Part shown: one piece after another, positions 52,030 to 61,734 of the stretch | Layout: each line of letters opens with the position of its first letter | Position numbering within the stretch: position 1 is the stretch's first letter | Source: Aradus depressus | Lineage: Eukaryota; Arthropoda; Insecta; Hemiptera; Aradidae | Assembly (NCBI GenBank): GCA_963662175.1 | Contig: OY759218.1 | Coordinates: 10,904,001 to 10,968,000, forward strand | Direction of reading: 5' to 3' | Length of the DNA: 64,000 nt | The notes under the pieces: model-generated | Databases searched by the model: none | The model's input: only the letters and a program-made list of their open reading frames with translations | Told to the model about the DNA's origin: nothing | Made by a program: the position numbers and the translations under genes

Positions 52030-53235
52030 TGAACGGGACAGTCCCATTTTTAGGTTGCCTGTCCCATTGTCCCCAAACACAGCTTCGAGACGCTGAAATG
52101 TCGCGTTTTCAAAAAGCAACCCATAGTAACAAATTCTGAAAAAAAGGCGCGATAAATAAAAAAAATCCAACGGTAGCGTCAAGTAGCGCGGCATCTAGAT
52201 AGCGCCAATCGAAAGAATTAACAGGTTAGGTTTTATGACTCATGCCCGGGCTCGTCACTCTGGTGGACATGAGCCCCGAATCAACTGTGAGAGTCCTAAA
52301 TTTTGCCTACCCTAAATTTTTTATTCACCTAGGGCAGGTGTTATTAAAGAGTACCTGACATCGTACAGCCTCGGGACCATCGCTTAACGTCCCATCCGAA
52401 GGACGACGTGCTTAAGTTTATTTTACCTCCTAGATAAAATAAACTAAGGGCCTCGGTCGGGTTTCGAACCCACGTTCTTGAGTTCAGAAGGCAAGCACGC
52501 ATACCACTGAGCTACCGGCGCCCTCTCGAATTAACAGTGATTGAGAGTAAACAGCATTTCTTGTGATGTAATATTATACGTGTGATAATTTAAATTTCTT
52601 GTACTCGAACCCTTCATTCCAACAATGCCTAATCGTAAGTGCACTTTTAATGTTAACTTACAAACCCAAGTACCCGTTTATATTAATAAAACAAAGAAGT
52701 ACTCCATCGGACGTCAGATGTGAAAAGTGTCGTTAGAATTTAGAGTGCCAAATGATATTGAGCAACATTTAAGATCAGAAAAACATAAAAATTCCGGATC
52801 TTGCTGCCGCTTCGAGTTCATTGATGCTTAAAAAAAAAAAAAAGGGATTCACCAACTTCGAAACATCTGGAAGTTGCTGCGACCGAAGGCGCCTGGGCTT
52901 TTCATACGGTGCACGAGAACCACAGTTTTTACTTATTTCTAACTACAGTGACAGAATGGAACACAGGAATGTTTCACCGGAAAGTCGTTGTGTGGATTTG
53001 TTCAGACAATTTCACACCAACAATTTGGATCAGACCAACTTTCATATAATTATTGAATACATTTTATGTTTGCCGGCACTAATGCACCCGTAGAAAGGGT
53101 CTTTTCTCTTATGAATAAATTGTGGACTAGCGAATAAACAGTTGCAAATCGCAGTTCTTAAGCAATCTTAATTACCAAAGAAAATTGTAAGAAATCCTGC
53201 CAAGAATTTCATTCTTATTTGAAATCAACACCAAA
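52030..53235 (+). pseudogene. hAT-like transposon, internally deleted
   Basis: 52,625-52,815 encodes MPNRKCTFNVNLQTQVPVYI, then, in another frame, SDVRCEKCR and FRVPNDIEQHLRSEKHK. This is a BED-like C2..H2 finger seen at the start of a large hAT-like group. 52,865-52,930 gives TEGAWAFHTVHENHSF, and 53,065-53,120 gives LCLPGTNAPVERVFSLMNK then LWTSE, the hAT dimerisation block. About 400 residues between them are missing and several frameshifts occur. The upstream 52,033-52,080 (acgggacagtcccattttta) may be the left end. A SINE splits the 5' part. Confidence 0.8.
52222..52524 (-). mobile_element. tRNA-derived SINE family 1 (minus), inside the hAT remnant
   Basis: Full head and tail, with an internal deletion of about 40 bp after gcccgggctc. 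Flanked by GAATTAACAG at about 52,216 and 52,528, a 10-bp target duplication. Confidence 0.88.
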
Positions 53236-53399
53236 TTTCTTAAGAAAATTTGTTCTTCAGAAAAATGTAAGACCAAAAACTTTTTTTATTTTCACGTGTT
53301 CATTCCTGTTCTTTTCATTAATAAAAGCAAACTATAAAGAAATATGCATTTTCTTGAATACACTGTACTTGACTACTGAGCTTAATCTTGGCTGAGGCC

Positions 53400-54040
53400 T
53401 TCTGACTTATCCTTCCCCAGCTACACGAAGTATAGCAAAGATTATGTAATCACTCAAAAATTCGATTCCTGTTTTCAACGGAATTTCATGTTTTCCGACC
53501 CCCTGGATCCAAAAATGAACGAAGACTTCGGTGAATCACTAGCTATGTACTTCCTCAGCATCCTTCGACTTATTTCGCAGAAAATTAATAGGTGTCATCC
53601 TATGCCCATTTATGCAACCCTTTAGAAATTCGATGTTGAATTATCAACGAAATTTCATACTCTCCCTTTAAAGGTAATCGACGGTTTTGGCTAAAACTCA
53701 ATATTTGACTTACATAGAGGTATCTGAATCGTCATACTAAATTTTCTGTCGATACTTTACTATTACATCGGCAGGGTTTGAGTCGAACCACTTCTCTGGT
53801 CCCTCCTTCCCTTCGGCCGATTTCGCGAAAAATTTATAAACATCGTCCTTATGGGGCTGTGAGTATACATATGAACGTTCATGTGAATACATTCATTACA
53901 ACAGCAGTTATTAGAGTTTTTGTGTCAAGCCTCCCCCCAACCCCTCCCTTCCCTTTTGGAAGAAAAGCGAAAACTTAATTCATTAATTCATGCTGGGGAA
54001 GTACATTGCTGATGACTTACCGACGACACTTCTTCATCTG
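53400..54040. repeat. Dispersed repeat family A, compound copy
   Basis: The left leader (cttccccagctacacgaagt) and terminal-type blocks occur in both orientations (gaatcactagctatgtactt at 53,528, and ggggaagtacattgctgatg at about 53,994). Two or more copies are therefore joined. The short open frame at 53,778-53,978 is not a gene. Confidence 0.5.
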
Positions 54041-54044
54041 GGAG

Positions 54045-54160
54045 GTAACAAAACCTTGAGAATGCCGTCCTTCGGAGGGTACGTTAAGTAGCTGTCACGA
54101 GTCTATGAGACATCAGGAACTCCTCCCTAGTTTAACCTTAATAGGCCACATTTTGGCTCT
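54045..54160 (+). mobile_element. SINE family 1 body fragment
   Basis: atctgggaggtaa, then gccgtccttcggagggtacg, then gagacatcaggaactcctcc, a diverged piece of the body. Confidence 0.6.
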
Positions 54161-55012
54161 CGATAGAAGTAACTTTAACTAGGTTAGTTTTCGGTTAATA
54201 ACTTTAAATAAAATTATTTTAGAAATGGGTTAACATTTTCAATTATTTCTCTTTGAAATTGAGGAAGAATATCCTTAATTTGAGACGAGTTCAATGTTCT
54301 CTTGATGAAGGTGGTTTGTAAACAAAGAACTAAGTCGTAAGTCGGCCTTAGGCCTCCAAACAATTTATTTATTTCATTCTGTTGACGTTTCACCGTAAAT
54401 AACAATAAGTAAAGGTGATGTCGGTGAGAGAAGATGCTACAAAATAATAACAAAATAAACCGACAAGCGATAGACCGGCTTACAGTGCCGCATTAACCTA
54501 TAAGCAATAGTTTAGGGCATCACGTCTCGGGGGCTCCAAGTCCGCAATGCTATTTTTGAAATATTTATTTATCAATTTTTATTTTTATTTTTTCGTAAAT
54601 CTGCTAACATTTTTAATTAAAAATGGAACTAATATGTTAAATGTAAAAACATTTATAGGTCGCATAATTTTTTTCTAAGCCTGCCGTAAACTTCGGATGG
54701 AAGACCAAATATCAAATCTTGGTTATGATGATACTGAGGAAGAAGAAGTATTTGACGAAGAAGTGCACGTATAAGATGAACGAATGGCGTATTTGGACGA
54801 AAGAGAAATTTATTGTTTTAATAAATTAATTTTGAAAAAAATGATTTTCTTATTTACCCGCTTAGATAATTTCATCTTCCTTTTGTTCAATCGAGCTTTA
54901 GTATTGAAGTTGCCATTATAAGTATGATTAATCATACGAATAGTGAGGCGAGGCACCATAAGCTCAGATTGCTTAGGGCATCGAATAGTCTTAATCCGGC
55001 ACTGCCGGCTGA
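54161..55012. other. No assignable gene
   Basis: 54,699-54,770 encodes a short acidic stretch (MEDQISNLGYDDTEEEEVFD) with a stop soon after. It could be a transposase remnant, but there is no family evidence. Confidence 0.35.
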
Positions 55013-55510
55013 TGAATCGAGGCTCAACGGCTGTTGCAGTGGATCCCAGGACATTGCGGTTTCCATGGGAATGAGGAGGCGGACCCACTAGCCAAGACAG
55101 GCTCCCTCATGGAACAGGTCGAACACCCCCTGACTATGGAAGCCGCGAAGCGTATAGTGAAGGGTTCCCTCAAGAATCTGATGAAGCTGGAGCACAGTGC
55201 GCGGGTGTTGGGGGAGACAGGGGGCCGGCTGCCACCAGACCTACCTCGAGGAGACTCGGTGGCCTGCTTCCGACTGCTGACTGGGCACGATTTTCTTCAG
55301 GGACACCTTCATCGTAGAGGACAATCCCAACTGCGTCCTCTGCGAGAGAGAGCAGCAGATGACAGCGCAGCATCTTGACATGTGCCCTGCTCTTCAGGAC
55401 GTCATAACTGCTAATAGAGGAGACTGCACTACGACGAAAAAATCTGCAGTGTACTGGGCTGCTAGGAGACGCATGGCGGAACTTGTAAACGTATCGGCGT
55501 AGGAAAAAAA
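55013..55510 (+). pseudogene. LINE C-terminal region: RNase H end plus zinc knuckle
   Basis: LLQWIPGHCGFHGNEEADPL, then AKTGS is the last RNase H motif (the conserved His and Asp are visible). GDSVACFRLLTGHDFLQGHL follows, and after a frameshift near 55,322, VEDNPNCVLCEREQQMTAQH, then LDMCPAL, then VYWAARRRMAELVNVSA and a stop. RNase H followed by C-x2-C-x10-H-x3-C is the I/LOA/R1-type arrangement. The element is truncated at its 5' end near 55,013, and its 3' end is A-rich. Its GC content is well above its surroundings, suggesting a fairly recent insertion. Confidence 0.87.
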
Positions 55511-55614
55511 TTAAATAAAATAATAAATCAACTACATATATACAAAACAATAAATAAAATATGTACAGATATATACAAGTGTATATACAATTCCCTATAC
55601 ATATTGGTTTTCAA

Positions 55615-55915
55615 CTAAATCGGTACATTGGTTACAGAGGAAAACCGAAAACAGATGATTGATTCGCCCTGGAGAAGTACCTGCATTATAGGTGATTCAC
55701 CGACTTCTTTTTCATGCGCTTACAATTACAACATTCACGGGATACATTCATTCTATCGGGAGTTATCTTGTTCACAGACGTACATACAGACGACATTTTT
55801 TCTTCATATTTGGAATCTAGGGTCGGAAAACATGAAATTCCGTTGAAAACTCCGCATTAAATTTTTGTCAGATTACATAACTTCCCCTATACTTTGTTTA
55901 GCTGGGGAAGTAATA
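55615..55915. repeat. Dispersed repeat family A, two converging fragments
   Basis: 55,615-55,715 is a plus 3' part (ttcgccctggagaagtacct, then ggtgattcaccgacttc). 55,795-55,915 is a minus 5' part (tgaaattccgttgaaaa, then tacataacttcccctatact). Confidence 0.55.
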
Positions 55916-56275
55916 AAAACAAGTATTATTAGTAGGTATACAGGGGCTTAAACTGATGAAGTCTGGAGCTCCATAATATTCGGAGATCCCAAACTTTGTC
56001 GTTAACTATCTGGAAACAGTTGGAAGCTATGTCAGGAACTCCCGGATGCTTATCAATATAGGAAAATGTAAGAATTTTTCAATTTTTATTTAATTATCTC
56101 TAAGAAATCATCAGAAAATATTTTTAATGATTCATGTACAAACAAACCTGAAATAAACTCGAATAAAATGTTTTCTTTTTGTTTTCAAAATTTTTCTAAG
56201 ACTTGCCTTAGTTCTACTGAAGAATCAAAAAGAAAATGCAACTTATTGGTTAGTATAATAATAATAATAATAGTA
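55916..56275. other. No genes recognised
   Basis: It includes an ATA trinucleotide run at 56,251-56,270. Confidence 0.4.
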
Positions 56276-56390
56276 ATAACAGGTATGTTATGTGGCCATT
56301 ACAGGACTTTCCTACGCCAACAACTTCTGTACAGATCACTCTCCCCTTCCCCATCTCAATTTCATTTCATGCTGGCATTACTGGGTATAT
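56276..56390 (+). pseudogene. LINE fragment (plus), related to 57.5-58.0 kb
   Basis: MLCGHYRTFLRQQLLYRSLS matches GHFRTFLNQLLYRSL of the minus-strand frame at 57,997. Only about 35 codons are present. Confidence 0.55.
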
Positions 56391-56871
56391 AAAAGTAATA
56401 TGTTGGACTCAGCAGTTTTCTGTGTTTAATTGTACAGCGTTATTCTGAAAGAGACTTTCTTATACACATTAAATAAATTTGAGAGGCGGGAGAGGGATCT
56501 GTACAAAAGTTGCTTTAAAAAAGTACTGAAATGGCCATCACATATATATTTTTTCTCTCTTTATTTTATCCTTTTTAATAAATAACTATTAGATAGATAA
56601 ACTTTATTGCACAAAAGATTACAACCTCTATGGCAATGAGTGTTTTTGTTTTTATAAAATAAATATTCTTATAGTTAAGTATGTAAAATAAAATAAAATA
56701 AAAAATATCTATACAAAGAATTGTAAATAATAAGCAATATAACAACTAAATAAAATATACCAATAATAATGAAATAGTAAAAATGGACATGCTCTTTAAA
56801 TATGAATAGTGCAAGCAACCAGGATAAAAGAAACAATTCAAAAATTATATAAAACAAGATATGACATGAAC

Positions 56872-57415
56872 ATTAGGGTGGAACGAAAAAATCACCTTTT
56901 GATTTTTAATTTGGAATAGCGCAGAAAAGTTGCCTTTTAGTGTAGATAAGATAAATAAAAAATATGAAAAATATTGGAGTACGTCTTGAGGTGCCGCAAG
57001 GACCAGTTTAATGTGGCAATGAAGTAGAAACAAACATTTTGAAGCTGTAACATTTGTAATCATTAAGGATACAGAAGTAAGAAATACAAAGTTTGACATT
57101 ACAAAATATTTTTTATTTTTATTATATTTTATAATTAATAATTTTTTCCAATTCTAATGCTTATATATGTATTTAAAACCATCTTTTGTAACATTATATG
57201 TACGAGAAATTCATAAAAAAAAATTTATCAAAGTTTAAAATTTTTCAATTGTTTTACAAACTTTAAGCTCTTTGCGGCACCTCAAGATGTTGTAGTATTG
57301 CAACCAATTTTTTTTTTTATTCTTTTTGAACTTAAAAGGCAACTTTTCTCCACTATTACCAAACTAATAACTAAAAAAAATTTTAAAAGGCCATTTTCGT
57401 TCCACCCTAATGAAC
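56872..57415. mobile_element. MITE with long inverted repeats (TTAGGGTGG ends)
   Basis: attagggtggaacgaaaaa at the left is matched by ttcgttccaccctaat at the right. Pairing continues inward in blocks (cttgaggtgccgcaagga against ctttgcggcacctcaag; gaaaagttgccttttag against aaaaggcaacttttc). It is flanked by gaac on both sides. 544 bp, non-coding. Confidence 0.82.
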
Positions 57416-57493
57416 ATGACTAAATAAAAAAAAAATTATACTTAATAATAAAAAATATATAAATCCATCTTACATGCAACAAATTAAATTATG

Positions 57494-57997
57494 TTACTCT
57501 TTATTTTCAAGACAACAGTAAAAAAATAAAAATAAATTGTTAATTTTTCTAACTTCTAAATTATTTAAAATATGCACAAATGTTTCTGAATAATATTCTG
57601 TTTTATTGGTGAGATAATTGTGGAGAAATGCTTGCCTGGGGATACACAAGGAGGGACAATAGAACAAAAAGTGTATGAGGTCGTCCTTTTCGTCTAAGGT
57701 ACAGAGCCTGCAGTCACTTTCAGGACAAAACTCATACCTAAACCTTCCAAGTAATATTCTAAAATTTCTATTGGTATTGTGGAGACGGATTTGAGCTAGA
57801 AGTCGGAGTTTTTCAATATGGCAGTTTAATGAAAGATAGCTTTCCTCAGACCCTAAAGCACTGACCAATCGGTAGAGGGAATTGTATTTCGAATTTAATA
57901 TTGTATTTATATCCTCATTGACCAGTAGTGATCTGTACAAAAGTTGGTTCAAAAAAGTCCTGAAATGGCCATAACATATATATTTTTTTTTCTTCAT
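57494..57997 (-). CDS. LINE C-terminal segment, open for 167 codons
   Basis: The frame contains GHFRTFLNQLLYRSLLVNED, then LRLLAQIRLHNTNRNFRILL, then CRLCTLDEKDDLIHFLFYC followed by PSLCIPRQAFL. C-x2-C-x9-H-x4-C plus CPxLxxxR is the LINE C-terminal knuckle, as at 31.2 kb. It is much shorter than a full LINE polymerase; the reverse transcriptase is missing upstream. The first Met lies in an A-rich leader and is probably not a real start. An intact frame in such a fragment may be chance or youth. Confidence 0.7.
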   Translation of the reverse strand: MKKKKYICYGHFRTFLNQLLYRSLLVNEDINTILNSKYNSLYRLVSALGSEESYLSLNCHIEKLRLLAQIRLHNTNRNFRILLGRFRYEFCPESDCRLCTLDEKDDLIHFLFYCPSLCIPRQAFLHNYLTNKTEYYSETFVHILNNLEVRKINNLFLFFYCCLENKE

Positions 57998-58020
57998 TTT
58001 ATCCTTTTTAATAAAAAATC

Positions 58021-58360
58021 TATTAAAAAATAATAAAACCCTATTTTAAAATTCGTTGTTCTGAGTTACAATTTAACCATTTATTTTTCCTACAAAAATT
58101 GATTTTCCATTCTATGGGACACTATAACTTCGGGTGTATCCGAAAAATTTAAGGACACATTAGCGTTTGAAGAATTTAATAAGGACTAAAGAAAAAAGAA
58201 ATGAGTTTCAAAACGACAGGACGGTTTTCGGCATCTATCTCGCAAACTGGGCAACCTGCGAAAAATCGTATTGAGTATAAAATGTACCTTTCAGTTTTCT
58301 CTACAACTTGTATTTGAAGACAGTTTCTTTAGGTCATATATATATGCGGTACCTTGTAAA
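58021..58360. other. No genes recognised
   Basis: 58,080-58,340 is ordinary AT-rich sequence with no boundary or coding signal. Confidence 0.4.
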
Positions 58361-58377
58361 ATGTACTTATTATATAC

Positions 58378-59962
58378 TAGACTAAATATATTAGACTGAT
58401 TCAAAATGCACAACTTTTTTTGTTTGTTCTGCTCTTTTAGTATCTGAAAGAGGATACAAAAACATGAATTTTGGAAAAAAGGAAAAAAAAAAAAAAAATG
58501 TCGACCAATATAACAGGTCGCGCAAGTGAAAAATGGGATTTTTTTTATAAGTGTTAAAAATTATAGATATTTTAAAACACTTTAAGCAAAATAAAATATG
58601 TAGAGTTGATTTTTTGTTTCTTAATGACTCAATTCAAATTGTATTATATACCAAAAGTTATCAAGTTCAGTTTTATCGATGATTCTTAATGATTTTTTTT
58701 ATTATAAATTTATTTTTTCAATAAAAATTTATATAATTCAACTGGTACTCGTATAAAAAAATACATATTTTTCATCTAACGCTTTATTAACTAAAGAACA
58801 TAAAATTTAATGTTAATACATAATATGAAATCAAAATTTATAAATGTATTTTCAATCTTTTATCTCAATTACAATTTTTCGGCGCAATATAAATTAAATC
58901 GCAAACTTATTGCGCGAAGATCTTGATGTTGACATTACGATCGATTTGTTCGCGTTCGGAAAGGCTTTATGATGTTCTTTTATAACTTTGTACAAATATT
59001 GTTTTTGTTCCTCATTGTTGGTTAAAACCGAGTTGAACTTTTTGACGAGTCCAACGGCTCGTTCCGCATTGTCCTTGACAACACGCAATGAAGAGACTAG
59101 CTTTTCAGCTTTTTGGTAACTTTCACTAGTTTCCCATAAATCTGGACTGATTTAAAAAAAAATCGCAATTTAAGCCAAACCGATGGAAAAAATTGTTGGA
59201 ACGATCAGAAAAAAAATCTTGGATTTTACGTTTTTCCCAAAAAACTATTTCATCAGCTTTGTTGACATTGAACCTCAAACGCTTGAGAGTTTCTTCATCG
59301 TTGCTTGACTGTTTCGAGTTTTTGACGAAACATTCGAACCTTTCGGTTTTCCTGTTTTGTGTTGTTTGTTGTGTCTTCTATTCTTGCTTTTCTTCAAGTT
59401 CACCCACTCAGTGTTGATAGCCAAAAGTTTTTTGGTTGCGTTTTTGTTTAAAATAATCGGGACCTTATTCTTGTGATAAAAATTCAAAACCAGATTTATC
59501 ATTGACTTTGCTTAATGCCAAAGAGTCTATCGCGACGTGGTGATAATAGCAGAACACCTGTAACACTTCTCTGCTATTCGGTAAGTTCTGAGAACTAACA
59601 ATCGATTGAATCTCGTGTCCAACTAAATAAAAACTTCGACTGTGCGATGTTATTTTGACAACAATTTCGTGAATTCGTCAAAAGTACGAGTGACTGAGTA
59701 AACACAACATTCGAATGTATTTACATTCGTTCAAACTATATATAAGCGCCCCTAGCGTTCTTATTGTGAACTTATTTGAAATATTTGGCGAAAATATGAA
59801 AATTATTTTTAAAAATTACATTTTTGACTTGCGCGACCTGTTATATTAGTCGAAAAAATTTATATATTTTTTTTAAATTCATGTTTTTGTATTCTCTTAC
59901 AGTTACTAAAAGAGCAGAACAAACAAAAAAGTTGTGCATTTTGAATCAGTCTAGTATATATA
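58378..59962. mobile_element. TIR transposon with ~150-bp inverted repeats, coding region deleted
   Basis: actgattcaaaatgcacaac, then tttgtttgttctgctctttt to aacaggtcgcgcaagt (58,398-58,528) is mirrored at about 59,826-59,957 (acttgcgcgacctgttatat to gttgtgcattttgaatcagt). Internal minus-strand remnants are listed next. A TATA-like ttatatatagtttgaacg (minus, about 59,748) could be its promoter. Confidence 0.75.
58894..59502 (-). pseudogene. Remnant of an uncharacterised arthropod transposon protein
   Basis: Two minus-strand pieces. 59,502-59,275 reads ATKKLLAINTEWVNLKKSKN, then RRHNKQHKTGKPKG. 59,088-58,894 reads VVKDNAERAVGLVKKFNSVL, then TNNEEQKQYLYKVIKEHHKA. From memory, both resemble the N-terminal region and C-terminal NAER-V/LI--FN--T--EEQ--LL--V--H block of a large repeated protein family in aphids and other arthropods, of unassigned domain. 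The middle is missing. The assignment needs a database search. Confidence 0.5.
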
Positions 59963-60850
59963 CTAGTGTGGTCCTTAAACATACATTTTTTTTTTGTAAG
60001 GCTAAATTTCGGTTTTTTTGAGATAAAAAAACAAGAAAAACATGTTTTTCAAATTATATGTATATGTTGCAGTCAAAGTATGAATCCAGTCAATGTATAC
60101 ACAAACTAGTCAATGTATACATTTGCTGAATTCTCTAGTCGAAGTGTACATAAACTAAAATATGCGTACTTTCACTAGTGGATGTATACACTTACGTCTA
60201 TGCCTTAGTGAAAGTATAAATAGCTAGCATTAATAATGTACACTTTTACTAGTACTCATCCAGGAATTTAAGCTACATTATTTGGAGACAAATAAATCAC
60301 AATAGATGGTACCAAATTCAGGGGGAAGGTGTGCCGGCCTACGGCCGGCGGAACGATATATCTGCCCCTCCCGTCGTTCAAAACTCGGAGGCAATCAGGT
60401 TTTTGTGAAAGCAAAATTTAGATAGATATTTATATTGTAAAATAAATTTTGAAGTTTAGTTTTAGTTTTTTTTTTTTACAAAAACCTTTTTTTCTCATTT
60501 ATTTATACTTTCACTAAGGAACACTAGAAAATGTATACATTGTCTAGTAAATGTATACATTCTCTAGCAATAGTGTTCATTTTTATAATCAATTGATACT
60601 TCCACTAAAACGGCTAGTTAATGTATACATTGACTAGTTTGTGTATACATTCACTGGAAGTCACACTTTGACTGCGACATATATAATATATGGAAAATAT
60701 CGTTTTTTTTTTTAAATTCATTTATCTAGAGGCACAATAAATTACTTCAAAAAAATTTGAAAAACATGTTTTCCTTGTTTTTTTATCTCAAAAAACCGAA
60801 ATTCAGCCTTACAAAAAAAAAAGTATGTTTAAGGACCACCCTAATATATA
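59962..60850. mobile_element. Long-hairpin MITE with subterminal CTAGT/GTATAC array
   Basis: Left end gtggtccttaaacatac (59,969) and right end gtatgtttaaggaccac (to about 60,840), with long paired arms (gagataaaaaaacaagaaaa against ttgttttttatctc; gaaaaacatgttttcc-type). Between the arms, tagt-n-aatgtatacat motifs recur about a dozen times. The centre holds a GCCGGCC/GGCCGGC hairpin (60,333-60,349) and CCCTCCCGTCGTTCAAA (60,366-60,382). Confidence 0.8.
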
Positions 60851-60867
60851 CATAAGTATATGTATAA

Positions 60868-60952
60868 TCGGGAACTTGACACTACACTAATTGTAGTGTG
60901 GAGTATAATTATTATACTCCACACTACAATTAGTGTAGTGTCAAGTTCCCGA
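60868..60952. repeat. Perfect 85-bp palindrome
   Basis: Two 42-base arms (60,868-60,909 and 60,911-60,952) that are exact reverse complements around a single T. No loop. The sequence starts tcgggaacttgacactacac. Confidence 0.95.
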
Positions 60953-61734
60953 CAAGTAGAGGAAAGTTGGAAGTGGTTAGGAAAATTTCTTAGATAATAT
61001 TTCTGAAAGGGATCTCAAGGAATTAAAGCCCGTCCAATCAGGTTAACAGCCAGTTACCCTAACAACTAGAGCTCTACAGCTCTCTATATATATACATTAT
61101 TGGATGTATATATAAATATATATATATATATAAGTATACAACATTTAATTGGGTAACTTGGAAGGAGTGGCAGGGCAGTGAGGTCCGAGGTTTAGGGTCA
61201 TTACAACATCTAAGGCCTCAACGAATTTCCACTGAAAATCAAAGAAACATAATAAATCCAATTATATCCAGTTTGGACTTATGATTGAATAACTTCATAA
61301 TGGCCAAAGTGAGAGATTTTGGAAAACTTGGCTTCAAACCATATCAATCTGTACCAAAAAATATGCGGAAAATGTGAGGGTCAAATAAGGAAGAAACGTT
61401 TCCAATTGCCACACAATGAATTAACTGAAAATTAATAGGTGAGGATTAGAGGTATTAGTATGACTACTTCTATATTCATATGTGTATACAATTTCATTGA
61501 AAAATAACTGAAATGAAATATAAGGGCCAGGTGTTACCACAGGTGTTACCGGGCGGCGCCACCGTCTGCAGGAAAAACCATCTAGCAAAAGTCAATAGTT
61601 TCTAGTAAATTTTATTTTTCTATGACTAAACAAGTTTTTCTATTTAAAATAATAGTTTTTGTCACCAATGGTCAATTACAGATGAGTAATGGTGCTAAGT
61701 TGTCTTGCCATAAATTACTACCAACTTCAGCGAC
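60953..61734. other. No genes recognised
   Basis: An AT microsatellite at about 61,080-61,135. ccgggcggcgccaccgtctg near 61,548 is locally GC-rich. No element identified. Confidence 0.4.

Larger units (their letters stand above)
56492..58020 (-). mobile_element. LINE-derived unit (minus) with tandem start and inserted MITE
   Basis: The minus-strand element runs from about 58,020 (aaaaggataaaatgaag) through the frame 57,997-57,494 and its UTR to a 3' end gtgcaataaagtttatctat at about 56,592-56,620. The same start segment (aaaaggataaaataaagaga, then atggccatttcag) is repeated directly after that 3' end, at 56,492-56,590. A second, truncated unit therefore follows in tandem. A MITE at 56,872-57,415 splits the UTR. 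Confidence 0.65.
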
